Positions 1-7,373 of a stretch of DNA of 15,308 bases are shown here, in pieces. The stretch's first letter is position 1; each line of letters begins with the position of its first letter. The translations under genes and the position numbers were made by a program. This DNA is from an uncultured Lachnospiraceae bacterium (GTDB taxonomy: Bacteria > Bacillota > Clostridia > Lachnospirales > Lachnospiraceae). The notes below the pieces were generated by a model. The model was not told the DNA's origin. It was given only the letters and a program-made list of their open reading frames with translations, and searched no databases. The stretch covers positions 1-15,308 of the forward strand of contig CANQEC010000035.1 in assembly GCA_947594335.1 (NCBI GenBank), read 5' to 3'.

Positions 1-365
1 GTATAGACAAGGTGTTCTTTCCCATAGCGGGCCGCGATGATCTCCTCGCTTGTGATGCCGTTCATCACGGACAGAATAATCGTGTGTTCTCCGACACAGT
101 TTTTCATCGTGTCAAGCGCCGAGGGCAGACTGTTGTATTTGACCGCCACAATGACAAGGTCAGCCGGTTTTGCCTGACCGGCCGGTACGATCGGCATACG
201 GCGGGATTTCCCGTTCTCATAAAAGATTCTGTCTTTATATTTTCTGACGCGCTCTTCATCCATCACATAGCACATTCCGTCAGGACCGGCGCCGTCCAGA
301 ATACAGGTCCCAAAGAGCATGCCGAGCGCTCCCATTCCTATGACTGCTGTCTTTTCTATCTTCAT
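1..365 (-). CDS. panE: 2-dehydropantoate 2-reductase (ketopantoate reductase) family, N-terminal part, cut by window edge
   Basis: This is the first 121 codons of a ketopantoate reductase-like protein; the rest lies beyond the left edge. The family reduces 2-dehydropantoate to pantoate with NADPH in the cytoplasm, on the route to pantothenate and coenzyme A. The Rossmann nucleotide-binding loop GMGALG is at residues 10-15, after the usual first beta strand. Further on, VAVKYNSL (Lys76) and MNGITSEE (Asn102) sit where the family carries its conserved Lys and NG motif. The ATG at 365-363 is preceded by a clear AGGAGAT ribosome site at about 371-377. It is the last gene of a leftward run, and a tandem-repeat array fills the space between it and the kinase-like gene upstream. 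Substrate specificity cannot be fixed from the N-terminal half; some family members act on other 2-keto acids. Confidence 0.82.
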   Translation of the reverse strand, partial: MKIEKTAVIGMGALGMLFGTCILDGAGPDGMCYVMDEERVRKYKDRIFYENGKSRRMPIVPAGQAKPADLVIVAVKYNSLPSALDTMKNCVGEHTIILSVMNGITSEEIIAARYGKEHLVY

Positions 366-397
366 CTGTTATCTCCTGATCGTGTCTCACAAAATTT

Positions 398-654
398 GTT
401 CCCGCGCTTCCATTTTCCACAGCGGTATCCGGACATCTCCTGTCATCTGTTCCGTGGCAGACCCGGACATCTTCTGCCATCTGTTCCGTGGCAGACCCGG
501 ACATCTCCTGTCATCTGCTCCTGTGGCAGACCCGGACACCTCCTGTCATCTGTTCCGTGGCAGACCCGGACATCTTCTGTCGTCTGTTCCCGCGCTCCCG
601 TTTTCCACAGCGGTATCCGGACATCTTCTGTCGTCTGTTCCCGCGGCAGATCCA
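398..654. repeat. Modular tandem-repeat array between the cytidylate-kinase-like gene and panE
   Basis: Imperfect repeats built from short modules. A 17-bp module reading GACATCTCCTGTCATCT occurs six times, at 432, 466, 500, 535, 569 and 620, with one to three changes per copy. It is followed either by a 17-bp module (GTTCCGTGGCAGACCCG, after copies 1, 2 and 4; an 18-bp variant after copy 3; a diverged form after copy 6) or by a 34-bp module containing TTTTCCACAGCGG (at 586-619; another copy, at 398-431, opens the array). The common period is 34 bp, not a multiple of three, and no continuous reading frame is conserved, so it is probably non-coding. It would be transcribed if the kinase-like gene and panE share a message. 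There are no unique spacers between units, so it is not a CRISPR array. Confidence 0.85.
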
Positions 655-672
655 AAATGCATCCTGCCGCGG
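641..672 (-). other. Stem-loop 3' of the cytidylate-kinase-like gene
   Basis: CCGCGGCAG (641-649) pairs perfectly with CTGCCGCGG (664-672) around a 14-base loop. It lies 15 bases past the stop of the kinase-like gene, at the edge of the repeat array. No T-run follows in the leftward direction, so it does not look like a classical rho-independent terminator. It could be a processing or stabilising hairpin or a weak pause site. Confidence 0.5.
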
Positions 673-687
673 ACACACCCCACAGCT

Positions 688-1323
688 TTACTCGGGCATC
701 TCAATCCCGAACCGCACCCACATATGGTACTCGATGAGCTTTGCGCACTGTTCGTAGGTCAGAAGCTCCGTGTTCAGGCAAAGATCGTAATTGTACGGAT
801 CTTTCCACTCGAGTCCCGTGTGATATTTGTGGTATTCGCTCCGGTATTTGTCCATCCGCTGCACATGACGGGCCGCGTCCTTCTCGGATATCCCCTGGCG
901 CGCCGCTTCACGGCTGACACAGCATTCCTTTGAGGCATACACAAATACTCTGAGCACATTTGGCATTCCTTCCAGCACATAAGTGCAGCCGCGCCCGATC
1001 CCGACGAAGGACTCCCGCTCCGCAAGCTCTTTCAACACCTTCGCCTGGTAATTAAACAGATTCTGATCCGATGTGAAATTACCGCTTTCCGGCGGAATCA
1101 GCTCCCCTTTGTAAACTTTCTTTGAGACGCGGTACAGCAGGCTGTTTTTCACATGCTCATCCGCGGTGGCAAACAGCTCCTCATTGATTCCGCTCTGCTC
1201 TGAGGCAAGCCTCAGGATCTTGCGGTCATACAGATCAATCCCGTAATCATTCGCCAGAATCGTACCGATCGATGTAGCGCCGCTGCCGCATGTTCTTGTA
1301 ATCGCAATCACAAAACGTTCCAT
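688..1323 (-). CDS. Cytidylate kinase-like family protein
   Basis: This 211-residue protein resembles the cytidylate-kinase-like family (Cytidylate_kin2 type) rather than the canonical Cmk. A P-loop-like segment, ITRTCGSGATSIG, occupies residues 8-20. A second typical segment, GIGRGCTYVL, follows in the middle, and a basic, lid-like stretch with several Arg residues (REAARQ, HVQRMDKYR) comes after it. Members are common in Clostridia and presumably phosphorylate a nucleotide or similar small substrate, but the substrate is not established, so I give no gene symbol. The ATG at 1323-1321 has a strong ribosome site, AGGAGG, about 8 bases upstream, and the stop is TAA. It follows the PfkB-family kinase gene by about 104 bases in the same direction, and I see no convincing terminator or promoter in that gap. 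Confidence 0.8.
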   Translation of the reverse strand: MERFVIAITRTCGSGATSIGTILANDYGIDLYDRKILRLASEQSGINEELFATADEHVKNSLLYRVSKKVYKGELIPPESGNFTSDQNLFNYQAKVLKELAERESFVGIGRGCTYVLEGMPNVLRVFVYASKECCVSREAARQGISEKDAARHVQRMDKYRSEYHKYHTGLEWKDPYNYDLCLNTELLTYEQCAKLIEYHMWVRFGIEMPE

Positions 1324-1427
1324 ACCTGAATCCTCCTGTTCTGTCTGTTTTATCTTCAGCGGGATACTCTATACGTGACAACGCTTCGCAGTACAGAAAA
1401 TCCTCCATCAAAGGCTTTCCGGCCTGC

Positions 1428-2405
1428 TCAGCAATGTTCCTTCATCCATTTTTCCAGATACTCCGGCGTCAGCCTGCCTCCGTTCGCCCCGAAAAACAGC
1501 GTACTGCAGGAAGCGCCGGCACAGGCATAACGGCATGCTGTTTCCATATCATCGCCCGCAAGGATCCGGCTGATAAACAGGGCATTCATGCAGTCTCCCG
1601 CACCCGTTGTATCCAGCGGCCGGACGCTGACCGCCGGCACGTGGCCGCTTCGTCCGTCTTTTTCCGAACTGTAATAGCAGCCCTTCGCCCCGCACTTGAC
1701 GACAACCTGGGACGCCCCGTTTTCGTGGTAAACCTTTGCGGCATCCTCCGCCGTTTTTGTTCCGGTCATCCCGGCCGCGTCATACAGGCTGGGCAGAAAA
1801 TAATCAATCAGCGGAAGGAAGAGGCGGATTCCGTCCAGTCCTGCCTTTTCCTTATCGCTGGAAAGATCCCCGAATATAAGCGCGCCTTTCTTTCTCATCC
1901 CGGAAAGATACTCAAAAAGGCCGTCCTTTTCCAGAATGGGGATTGAAAACAGACTGGCGAGCGAAACCGCGCGGACGTCTTCCTTTAGTGTCCGCTCCAC
2001 ATCCGCCCGCGTCAGACAGCTGTGCGCGCCTCTGACCGAAAACGTATGCCTCTCCCCTTCCGCATCCACAAGCACCAGGGATGTTCCCGTACATACATCG
2101 CTTTTTTGCACCAGAAAATCTGTATTCACTCCCCGCATTTCAAGGGAATTTTTCAGAAAATCCCCATTTTGATCCGCACCGACTGCACCGGCAGACGCTG
2201 CATGCAGTCCAAGATCCGCAAGGCGGAGAGCCTGATTCGCCGCGTCGCCTCCGATCTGGATCCGGATATCGGATATTCTCTGCTTTTCCAGCCAGTCCTC
2301 ACTCTTTCCCACCGGCATCGCCGTAATATCCACCACATTGATGCCGACGCACAGCACATCCACAGGATTCACCTTCCCTTCTGTCCTCTCATGCGGCAGC
2401 AGCAT
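1428..2405 (-). CDS. PfkB-family carbohydrate/nucleoside kinase
   Basis: A sugar or nucleoside kinase of the ribokinase/PfkB fold, which transfers phosphate from ATP to a hydroxymethyl group in the cytoplasm. From the chosen ATG it has 325 residues, normal for the family. The first beta strand DVLCVGINVVDI (about 16-27), the glycine-rich substrate motif GGDAANQA (52-59) and the second PfkB signature DTTGAGD (265-271, with Asp271 as presumed catalytic base) are all present. The substrate cannot be told from the sequence. The start is uncertain. ATG at 2405 has only GGAAGGAA placed rather far upstream. GTG at 2372 and GTG at 2363 are alternatives, the latter with GAAGGTGA five bases before it. 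The frame also stays open to 2594, through the repeat array. It lies downstream of yfhO in the same direction. Confidence 0.82.
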   Translation of the reverse strand: MLLPHERTEGKVNPVDVLCVGINVVDITAMPVGKSEDWLEKQRISDIRIQIGGDAANQALRLADLGLHAASAGAVGADQNGDFLKNSLEMRGVNTDFLVQKSDVCTGTSLVLVDAEGERHTFSVRGAHSCLTRADVERTLKEDVRAVSLASLFSIPILEKDGLFEYLSGMRKKGALIFGDLSSDKEKAGLDGIRLFLPLIDYFLPSLYDAAGMTGTKTAEDAAKVYHENGASQVVVKCGAKGCYYSSEKDGRSGHVPAVSVRPLDTTGAGDCMNALFISRILAGDDMETACRYACAGASCSTLFFGANGGRLTPEYLEKWMKEHC

Positions 2406-2435
2406 GATCCCTGAGAGTTCCTTCCCTGCGCCAAC

Positions 2436-2590
2436 CACGTGTTCTCTCACGCCGTTTCTTTTCCCGCGCCGTCCGCGTATTCTCCTACGCCGTCTCTTTT
2501 CCCGCGCAGCCCGCATTTTTCTCTCACGCCGCTCTCCTTTTCCGCGCAGCCCGCATTTTCTTTCACGCCGCTCTCCTTTTCCGCGCAGCC
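2436..2590. repeat. 38-40-bp tandem repeat (4 units) overlapping the 3' end of yfhO
   Basis: Four head-to-tail units at 2436-2473, 2474-2511, 2512-2551 and 2552-2590, each carrying a version of CTCACGCCG, CTCTTTTCC and CGCGCAGCC. The two units next to yfhO are nearly identical; the two nearer pfkB are more diverged. The rightmost unit contains the last codons and TGA stop of yfhO (stop at 2565-2563), so the array looks like an expansion of the yfhO 3' end into the gap before the PfkB-family gene. In the transcribed (leftward) sense each unit is purine-rich. The two units nearest yfhO carry AAAAGGAG six or seven bases before a GTG, which resembles a ribosome site plus start codon. Confidence 0.85.
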
Positions 2591-5376
2591 GCAATCCCCA
2601 GGATGCAGAGCCAGCCGAGTATTCCCAGCGCTATTCCGGCCCTTCTCCCCGGCGTACGGTATTCCAGCCGGATGCTGTGCTCTCCGCTCTCAAGCGGGAG
2701 CGCCATAAACATCGTGTTTGCCAGCAGCAGTTTCTGTTCTTTCCCATCCACAAATGCGGTCCAGCCGTCAGAATACGGGATGGAGAGACAGAGTATTTTC
2801 GGAACATCAAGCGAGATATCTCCCGTGATCAGATCCGTGACATACGTTCTGCCGTCTTCATGCATATTCAGATTTTCCAGCGTGTCCTCCCGCAGCGCCT
2901 GCACCTGCCCTTCCAGACGGTCCACCGGCTGGCAGATAATATTCAGACTGTCAAAGCTGTAGGTTCCGATTGCATTGAACTTCAGCCTGATCTGCTTCCT
3001 TTCTTTTTTGCTGTATCCCAGATTGGGACAGAAATTATGACGGTTATTGCGCCATTTGTACTGTCTGGGGCCGTAAAGAATGGTTCTTAGCACACCTTCC
3101 GAGCTTACGATTATTTTTGCTTTCTTGTCGTCCAGCCACTTGCGGTCACTCTTTTTCAGCTTCTCTTTCTTGCTTTCTGACAGCTTTTCCCATCCCTCTG
3201 GCGTATACAGATCCAGCGGATCAATCGTCCTGTCATTGTTGTACAGTTTGTATTTGCTGACTCCCCTGTAGTCCAGCCCTTCCACATTCAGATAAGTCTC
3301 ACAGTCCTTTAGACCGTCAAATTCCAGGACGACGGACGCGCCGCTCTTTGTCACGACAAAACTGCTTCCCTGCAAAGTCACATCCTGACTCTCGCAGATG
3401 ATTTCCGGCTCCAGGACTTTCCCGGTCAGGCTGATCTCTGCCTGTTCAAATCCCTCCGGAATCTCCCCGAGCAGCACGCCGGAAAGCAGGGCCTCCTGTT
3501 TTTCAACACTGTTCAGTTTATCATATTCCTCCTGGGTGATCACACCTGTATAGGTAAAGCCCAGCGGCAGAGCATTTTCATTTTTGTAAACAAGATACTT
3601 CCCGGCTTCCCCGGATGTTTCTGTCCGGACAAATCCATACGGAACATATGCTTCCATGCCGGATTTATTCTCCGTCACAAAATAAGCCACTCCTCCCAGA
3701 GCGTTCAGGGCGGCTCTGGAATCAAAGCCCTGATAATCTGACGTGTTCTTTTCCGGCAATCCCATCTGTTTCCAGAATTCGAACCTCCGGTTATCCGAAA
3801 GGCTCCAGTAAAACTGCGTGTTTGGCACGCCGTTCAGCAGCGCTGTATTTTTAACCAGATCATTGGACGAGTAACGGTAAAAATCACGGTCATCCGAAAG
3901 CGCCGCGGCCGCCGTTTTTACCGCGTCTCCCTGTTCGTCCAAAAGCGCGGACGCTGCCTTTTTCCGGGATGCAAACTGACTGACATAATCGCCCTCCTGC
4001 GGCGAAATGCCAAAATACGCGTTCCCGGCCGTACTGAAAACAATAAGACCCAGAAGCGCGGCAGCCTGCACTCTTCTCTCCATCCGTTTCTTCTCTTTTC
4101 GAAAAATCCCGAGGACCAGCAGAATAAGCAGTTCAGCGGCAAAGACAAATCTCATATTTTCGCGCACCGAATCATCGGCCAGGAAACAGGCGGCCATGTA
4201 TAAATTTACAAGCAGAGCCAGTTTAAGCAGGTTCTTCCCCGTTATTCTGATATGGGCCTCCCACCGGTCGGTCACAATATAGGCAATCAGCATACTATAT
4301 CCCCAGATCCAGCGGTTCGACACGTAGGACATTCCGTTCAGGATATAGCCCGCGGCCGGAATCATAAGCATCAGCGACGCCGTCACGAACGCGGCCTGCA
4401 GCCTGCGCTTTTCCCTTCCTGCCATAAAAAGCAGAACGACCGAGGTAAGCGCAATGGCGGCATAACCCATGCGGGTACAGTAATTCATATCGCAGTACGC
4501 AAGGAACCCCGGAAGGAGCTTCCGGTAATAGCTCTCAAGATAGAGGGGCGCAAACGTGTAATCGCTGCCCTGTCTCGAACTGTTCAGGAACAGCAGGATG
4601 ACCGGCAGGAGAATTACCGCGGCAAGCAAAAGGCCGACAAATCCCAGCCCTCCCAGCCTTAAAACCAGAAAAAGCGATTCCTTCCATTTTTTCTTTTTTG
4701 CCAGGATATACTTTCCGAATACATACAGCACCGTCAGCAGTACCAGCATATAAAAGAAGTAAAAATTAGCTGCCCCGCTTACGGCCACCATGCCGATAAA
4801 AAGCCACGGCCGCTCCCCTTTTGCAACCCTGTCCACGCCGAGAAGGAGCAGCGGAAAACAGATCATGGGAGTCAGAAAAAACGGATGCCTGACGCCTCCC
4901 CACATGGCGTACGTGCAGAAACAGTATACAAGAGAACCGGCAAGCACAGCGTCGTCCCGGAACCGTTTTTTTGAAAAACAGTAGCAGGAAAACGCGATTC
5001 CTGACAGATACATCCTCAGTACGATCAGAAACTCATAAAAATAGCTTATGTACGCGGACGGGACAAAGACGGAAAGCAGATTCAGCGGATCTCCGATGGC
5101 GTAGTAATGAAGCGTCGTCATCACATCGGAGCCGAAGCCGATGCCGAAGCTGAACGCGGGCGCCGACAGCTTCCCCTGTTTCAGGAAATTCCAAACGATC
5201 GTGCGCAGCCATTTCGAATAAAAAACAAAAGCCTTGTAATGCTGTCTTAAGCCGTCGGTCCTGAATATCCATGTTTTCCCGCTGATCACAAAATAACGGG
5301 ACACGAACCACGCGGTTACCAGGAAAATTATCGTATACAAAAAATAAAAACGGATTCTCTTTTTCGTTTTTGTCAT
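2563..5376 (-). CDS. YfhO family polytopic membrane protein (putative GT-C-type glycosyltransferase)
   Basis: A 937-residue membrane protein of the YfhO family. Bacillus YfhO is linked to transfer of sugars onto cell-wall polymers, and the fold resembles lipid-linked-sugar glycosyltransferases; the donor and acceptor here are unknown. The first membrane helix lies at about residues 10-27. An extracytoplasmic loop with FRTDGLRQHY follows, then a run of roughly ten or more hydrophobic helices to about residue 460. A long soluble extracytoplasmic domain fills about 470-905, ending with the family's typical SDGWTAFVDGKEQ and SGEHSIRLEYRTPG segments. A last helix at about 912-930 and a basic tail RKRRAA complete it. 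The ATG at 5376-5374 has only a modest GGGGAA ribosome site. It follows gntR by 66 bases. Its stop codon lies inside the first unit of a tandem repeat. Confidence 0.85.
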   Translation of the reverse strand: MTKTKKRIRFYFLYTIIFLVTAWFVSRYFVISGKTWIFRTDGLRQHYKAFVFYSKWLRTIVWNFLKQGKLSAPAFSFGIGFGSDVMTTLHYYAIGDPLNLLSVFVPSAYISYFYEFLIVLRMYLSGIAFSCYCFSKKRFRDDAVLAGSLVYCFCTYAMWGGVRHPFFLTPMICFPLLLLGVDRVAKGERPWLFIGMVAVSGAANFYFFYMLVLLTVLYVFGKYILAKKKKWKESLFLVLRLGGLGFVGLLLAAVILLPVILLFLNSSRQGSDYTFAPLYLESYYRKLLPGFLAYCDMNYCTRMGYAAIALTSVVLLFMAGREKRRLQAAFVTASLMLMIPAAGYILNGMSYVSNRWIWGYSMLIAYIVTDRWEAHIRITGKNLLKLALLVNLYMAACFLADDSVRENMRFVFAAELLILLVLGIFRKEKKRMERRVQAAALLGLIVFSTAGNAYFGISPQEGDYVSQFASRKKAASALLDEQGDAVKTAAAALSDDRDFYRYSSNDLVKNTALLNGVPNTQFYWSLSDNRRFEFWKQMGLPEKNTSDYQGFDSRAALNALGGVAYFVTENKSGMEAYVPYGFVRTETSGEAGKYLVYKNENALPLGFTYTGVITQEEYDKLNSVEKQEALLSGVLLGEIPEGFEQAEISLTGKVLEPEIICESQDVTLQGSSFVVTKSGASVVLEFDGLKDCETYLNVEGLDYRGVSKYKLYNNDRTIDPLDLYTPEGWEKLSESKKEKLKKSDRKWLDDKKAKIIVSSEGVLRTILYGPRQYKWRNNRHNFCPNLGYSKKERKQIRLKFNAIGTYSFDSLNIICQPVDRLEGQVQALREDTLENLNMHEDGRTYVTDLITGDISLDVPKILCLSIPYSDGWTAFVDGKEQKLLLANTMFMALPLESGEHSIRLEYRTPGRRAGIALGILGWLCILGIAAARKRRAA

Positions 5377-5442
5377 AACTCGTTCCCCGCCTTCGCTGCC
5401 TGCAGCGCCGCTTTTACAGAATTTCCGGAAAATCTGCCGTTT

Positions 5443-6120
5443 TCAGGCTTCTTCCTTCCGGGTAAGACGCTGTATAATGTATTCCTTCTGTCTTTCCACA
5501 TGCTGTGTCATGACGCGCAGCGCCTTCTCCTCATCACCGTCCGCAAGAGCGCTGACGATCTCATCATGCTCGCAGACAAGCTGCGCGTGCGACGACTTGT
5601 CTTTCAGGTATTCCAGACGGTAGCGGTACATCTGTTCCCGCAGATTGTTCAGGATCTGCACGAGCCGCTTGTTTTCCGTCATCCTGTAAATAATCTCATG
5701 AAACTCCTCATCCGCCTGCGCGTACGCGGAAATATCAGAGCCGTGCAGAACTCTCCGGAACTCCGCCGCCGCTCTCTGCAGCTTCGCAACCTGCTCGTCC
5801 GTATGCTTTCTGCATGCGTGCTTGACCGCAAGCTCCTCCAGCGCGAGGCGTACCTCCAGCACATCCTCCAGCTCGGACACGGTGATCTCGGCCACGATCG
5901 CGCCTTTGCGCGGTATCATGATGACCAGTCCTTCCAGCTCAAGCTTGCGGATCGCCTCGCGCACCGGCGTGCGGCTTACTCCGAGCTTCTGGGCAAGATG
6001 AATCTCCATCAGCCGCTCTCCCGGCTCCAGCTCCCCCTTCAGAATTGCCTGGCGCAGCGTCTGAAAAACGACGTCGCGCAGCGGCAGATACTCATTCATC
6101 TGCAGTTGAAATGTGTCCAT
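5443..6120 (-). CDS. GntR family transcriptional regulator, FadR/FCD subfamily
   Basis: A 225-residue DNA-binding regulator. Residues about 13-80 form a winged helix-turn-helix of GntR type (LRQAILKGELEPGERL, then the recognition region LGVSRTPVREAIRKLELEGLV). Residues about 84-215 are an all-helical FCD effector domain with its metal/ligand residues in EVRLALEELAVKHA, DEEFHEIIY, CEHDEIVSAL and a final HVER. The effector is unknown; FCD proteins commonly bind carboxylic acids. I chose the ATG at 6120-6118 over an upstream ATG at 6171 because GGAGG lies eight bases before it and the extra residues do not belong to the family. It lies 61 bases after the ispE stop in the same direction. A TTGTATACAA palindrome at the predicted ispE transcription start is a possible operator for this protein. 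Confidence 0.9.
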   Translation of the reverse strand: MDTFQLQMNEYLPLRDVVFQTLRQAILKGELEPGERLMEIHLAQKLGVSRTPVREAIRKLELEGLVIMIPRKGAIVAEITVSELEDVLEVRLALEELAVKHACRKHTDEQVAKLQRAAAEFRRVLHGSDISAYAQADEEFHEIIYRMTENKRLVQILNNLREQMYRYRLEYLKDKSSHAQLVCEHDEIVSALADGDEEKALRVMTQHVERQKEYIIQRLTRKEEA

Positions 6121-6181
6121 TCTTTCTCCCTCCGTATCCCCTTTTTTCAGCTTTCCGTATATCCGTCCCACGCATGGGAAA

Positions 6182-7111
6182 TCATTTCAGGCCGCACGAA
6201 AATACCGCGTCGTCTTCATCCTCGCCTTCAAACCGCGTCAGGCGCACCCTGCATACATCTCCGCGCATGTCGATCATCTTCACGTACGCTTTCCGCGCTC
6301 TCATCTCATCGTCAAACAGTCCAAACACCGTCGGTCCGCTCCCGCTCATCATCGCCCCGGCCGCGCCGAGGTTTCGCATTTCTTCTTTCAGCTCTCTGAT
6401 CACCGGATGCGCCGGTATCGTAACCGTTTCAAGGACATTTCCCATCAGCTTTGCCATCTTTTTGAAATTTCCATCCCGGATCGCGGCTATCTGCCCGTCG
6501 ATATCCGGATGCTTTCGCAGCCTGTCCGCCTTCAGATTTCCATAGACAAACCCGGTTGAAACATCAATCATCGGCTGTACGAGAAGAACAAAACAGGGCG
6601 GCGCCGCGGGAAGCTCTGTCAGTTTCTCCCCGATCCCTTCCGCCAGCGCGGTTCCGAGCATAATGCAGTAAGGAATATCCGCTCCCAGCCGCACGCCTCT
6701 CTTTTGCAGCTCCTCTTTTGAAAGGCCAAGTCCGAACAGATGGTTCACACCTTTCAGAACTGCGGCCGCGTCTGCGCTTCCCCCCGCGAGGCCGGCCGCC
6801 ATCGGGATTTTTTTGCGCAGATCGATCTGCAGGCCCTGTCTGATCCCAAATTCCTCCATCAGCAGGGCGGCGGCCCTGTACGCGAGGTTTTTTTCATCCG
6901 GCAAAAGCTCCGGGGTTTCCGTCCACAAAAACTCCGAGATATCCGTCCGCAGCAGGATTCCCGGCTCCTGCCTTACAGCCATGCGGATCTCATCGCAGAG
7001 TCCGATACTCTGCATCACCATCCGGAGCTCATGGTATCCGTCCGGACGCTTCGCAAGTACATCAAGGCCAAGATTAATCTTGGCCTTTGCTTTCAGTATA
7101 AGTTCTTCCAT
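6182..7111 (-). CDS. ispE: 4-diphosphocytidyl-2-C-methyl-D-erythritol kinase
   Basis: IspE, the ATP-dependent kinase of the methylerythritol-phosphate route to isopentenyl diphosphate, in the cytoplasm. It has 309 residues, close to the usual length. It is a GHMP kinase. AKAKINLGL at the N terminus supplies the catalytic Lys11, followed by RPDGYHEL. The ATP loop PMAAGLAGGSADAAA lies at about 103-117. LGADIPYCI supplies the presumed catalytic Asp145, and GAMMSGSGPTVFGLF near the C terminus is the third GHMP motif. The ATG at 7111-7109 has a perfect AGGAGG site five bases upstream. It is the first gene after a strong promoter and a leader of about 190 bases, and appears to head the ispE-gntR-yfhO run. 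No key residue is missing. Confidence 0.95.
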   Translation of the reverse strand: MEELILKAKAKINLGLDVLAKRPDGYHELRMVMQSIGLCDEIRMAVRQEPGILLRTDISEFLWTETPELLPDEKNLAYRAAALLMEEFGIRQGLQIDLRKKIPMAAGLAGGSADAAAVLKGVNHLFGLGLSKEELQKRGVRLGADIPYCIMLGTALAEGIGEKLTELPAAPPCFVLLVQPMIDVSTGFVYGNLKADRLRKHPDIDGQIAAIRDGNFKKMAKLMGNVLETVTIPAHPVIRELKEEMRNLGAAGAMMSGSGPTVFGLFDDEMRARKAYVKMIDMRGDVCRVRLTRFEGEDEDDAVFSCGLK

Positions 7112-7251
7112 AATTCCTCCTGCTGCCTGGGCCGCACGATGCCGGAGCCGATGACCATGCGGCCTGAACCCTCATGCCGGGCATACCCGGCACTGTTATG
7201 AAGAAAAGCCCGCGAGGCGCCTTGTGCTTTTGCACTTGCACGCTCCTGCAT
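7093..7251 (-). CDS. Possible small leader ORF overlapping the ispE start
   Basis: A 52-codon frame starts at ATG 7251-7249 and stops at TGA 7095-7093, so it overlaps the first 19 bases of ispE in another frame. It lies wholly within the predicted ispE leader. The product would be basic and Gly/Arg-rich, with no domain I recognise. No good ribosome site precedes the ATG, which counts against it. If real, it could couple translation to ispE; it may equally be a chance frame or the remnant of a lost gene. Confidence 0.2.
   Translation of the reverse strand: MQERASAKAQGASRAFLHNSAGYARHEGSGRMVIGSGIVRPRQQEELWKNLY
7176..7191. other. GC-rich hairpin in the ispE leader
   Basis: GCCGGG and CCCGGC pair perfectly around a four-base loop (CATA on the + strand). 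A second possible long-range stem, GCCGCA (7131-7136) with TGCGGC (7158-7163), and a small GTGC-TTTT-GCAC hairpin (7223-7234) lie in the same leader. No T-run follows any of them. They suggest a structured 5' untranslated region, but I do not recognise a known riboswitch. Confidence 0.45.
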
Positions 7252-7291
7252 GGTATCGAACCCGGAACTATCGTTGTATTTTCCGTGTATT

Positions 7292-7301
7292 TTGTATACA
7301 A
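7292..7301. promoter_or_regulatory. TTGTATACAA palindrome, candidate GntR/FCD operator
   Basis: A perfect 10-bp palindrome that begins about 10 bases beyond the predicted -10 box, i.e. at about +3 to +12 of the transcript. Its form fits the general TnGTnnnnACnA-like pattern of FadR-subfamily operators. An FCD-type GntR gene is second in the operon, so negative autoregulation is a reasonable inference. The assignment of this protein to this site is not shown by the sequence. Confidence 0.5.
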
Positions 7302-7310
7302 TTTTTTCTT

Positions 7311-7339
7311 ATTTTACAATTTTCTTCCGGTTCTGTCAA
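7311..7339 (-). promoter_or_regulatory. Sigma-A-type promoter for ispE and downstream genes
   Basis: In the leftward direction a perfect TTGACA (-35, 7339-7334) is separated by 17 bases from TAAAAT (-10, 7316-7311). Transcription would start near 7304, leaving a leader of roughly 190 bases before the ispE ATG. The -35 lies only about 34 bases past the sipL stop, so ispE has its own promoter and is separate from the sporulation unit upstream. Confidence 0.8.
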
Positions 7340-7373
7340 TACAAAAACCGCAGTTCTTTACCGGATTTTAACG

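Noticed and set aside
398..654. CRISPR array
   Set aside because: The repeated modules follow one another directly or with other repeated modules. There are no unique spacers of constant length and no cas genes.
12..933. Plus-strand frames of 241 and 204 codons across the panE and repeat region
   Set aside because: They run antisense through panE, through the repeats and into the kinase-like gene. They have no recognisable domain and owe their length to base composition.
1324..1427. Promoter or terminator between the PfkB-family gene and the cytidylate-kinase-like gene
   Set aside because: A TTGTCA is present but no -10 lies at proper spacing, and the only inverted repeat has a four-base stem without a T-run.
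7200..7280. tRNA-like sequence (GGTTCGATACC on the - strand)
   Set aside because: It resembles a T-loop, but I could not find a matching acceptor stem, D-arm or anticodon arm. It is better explained as part of the ispE leader.
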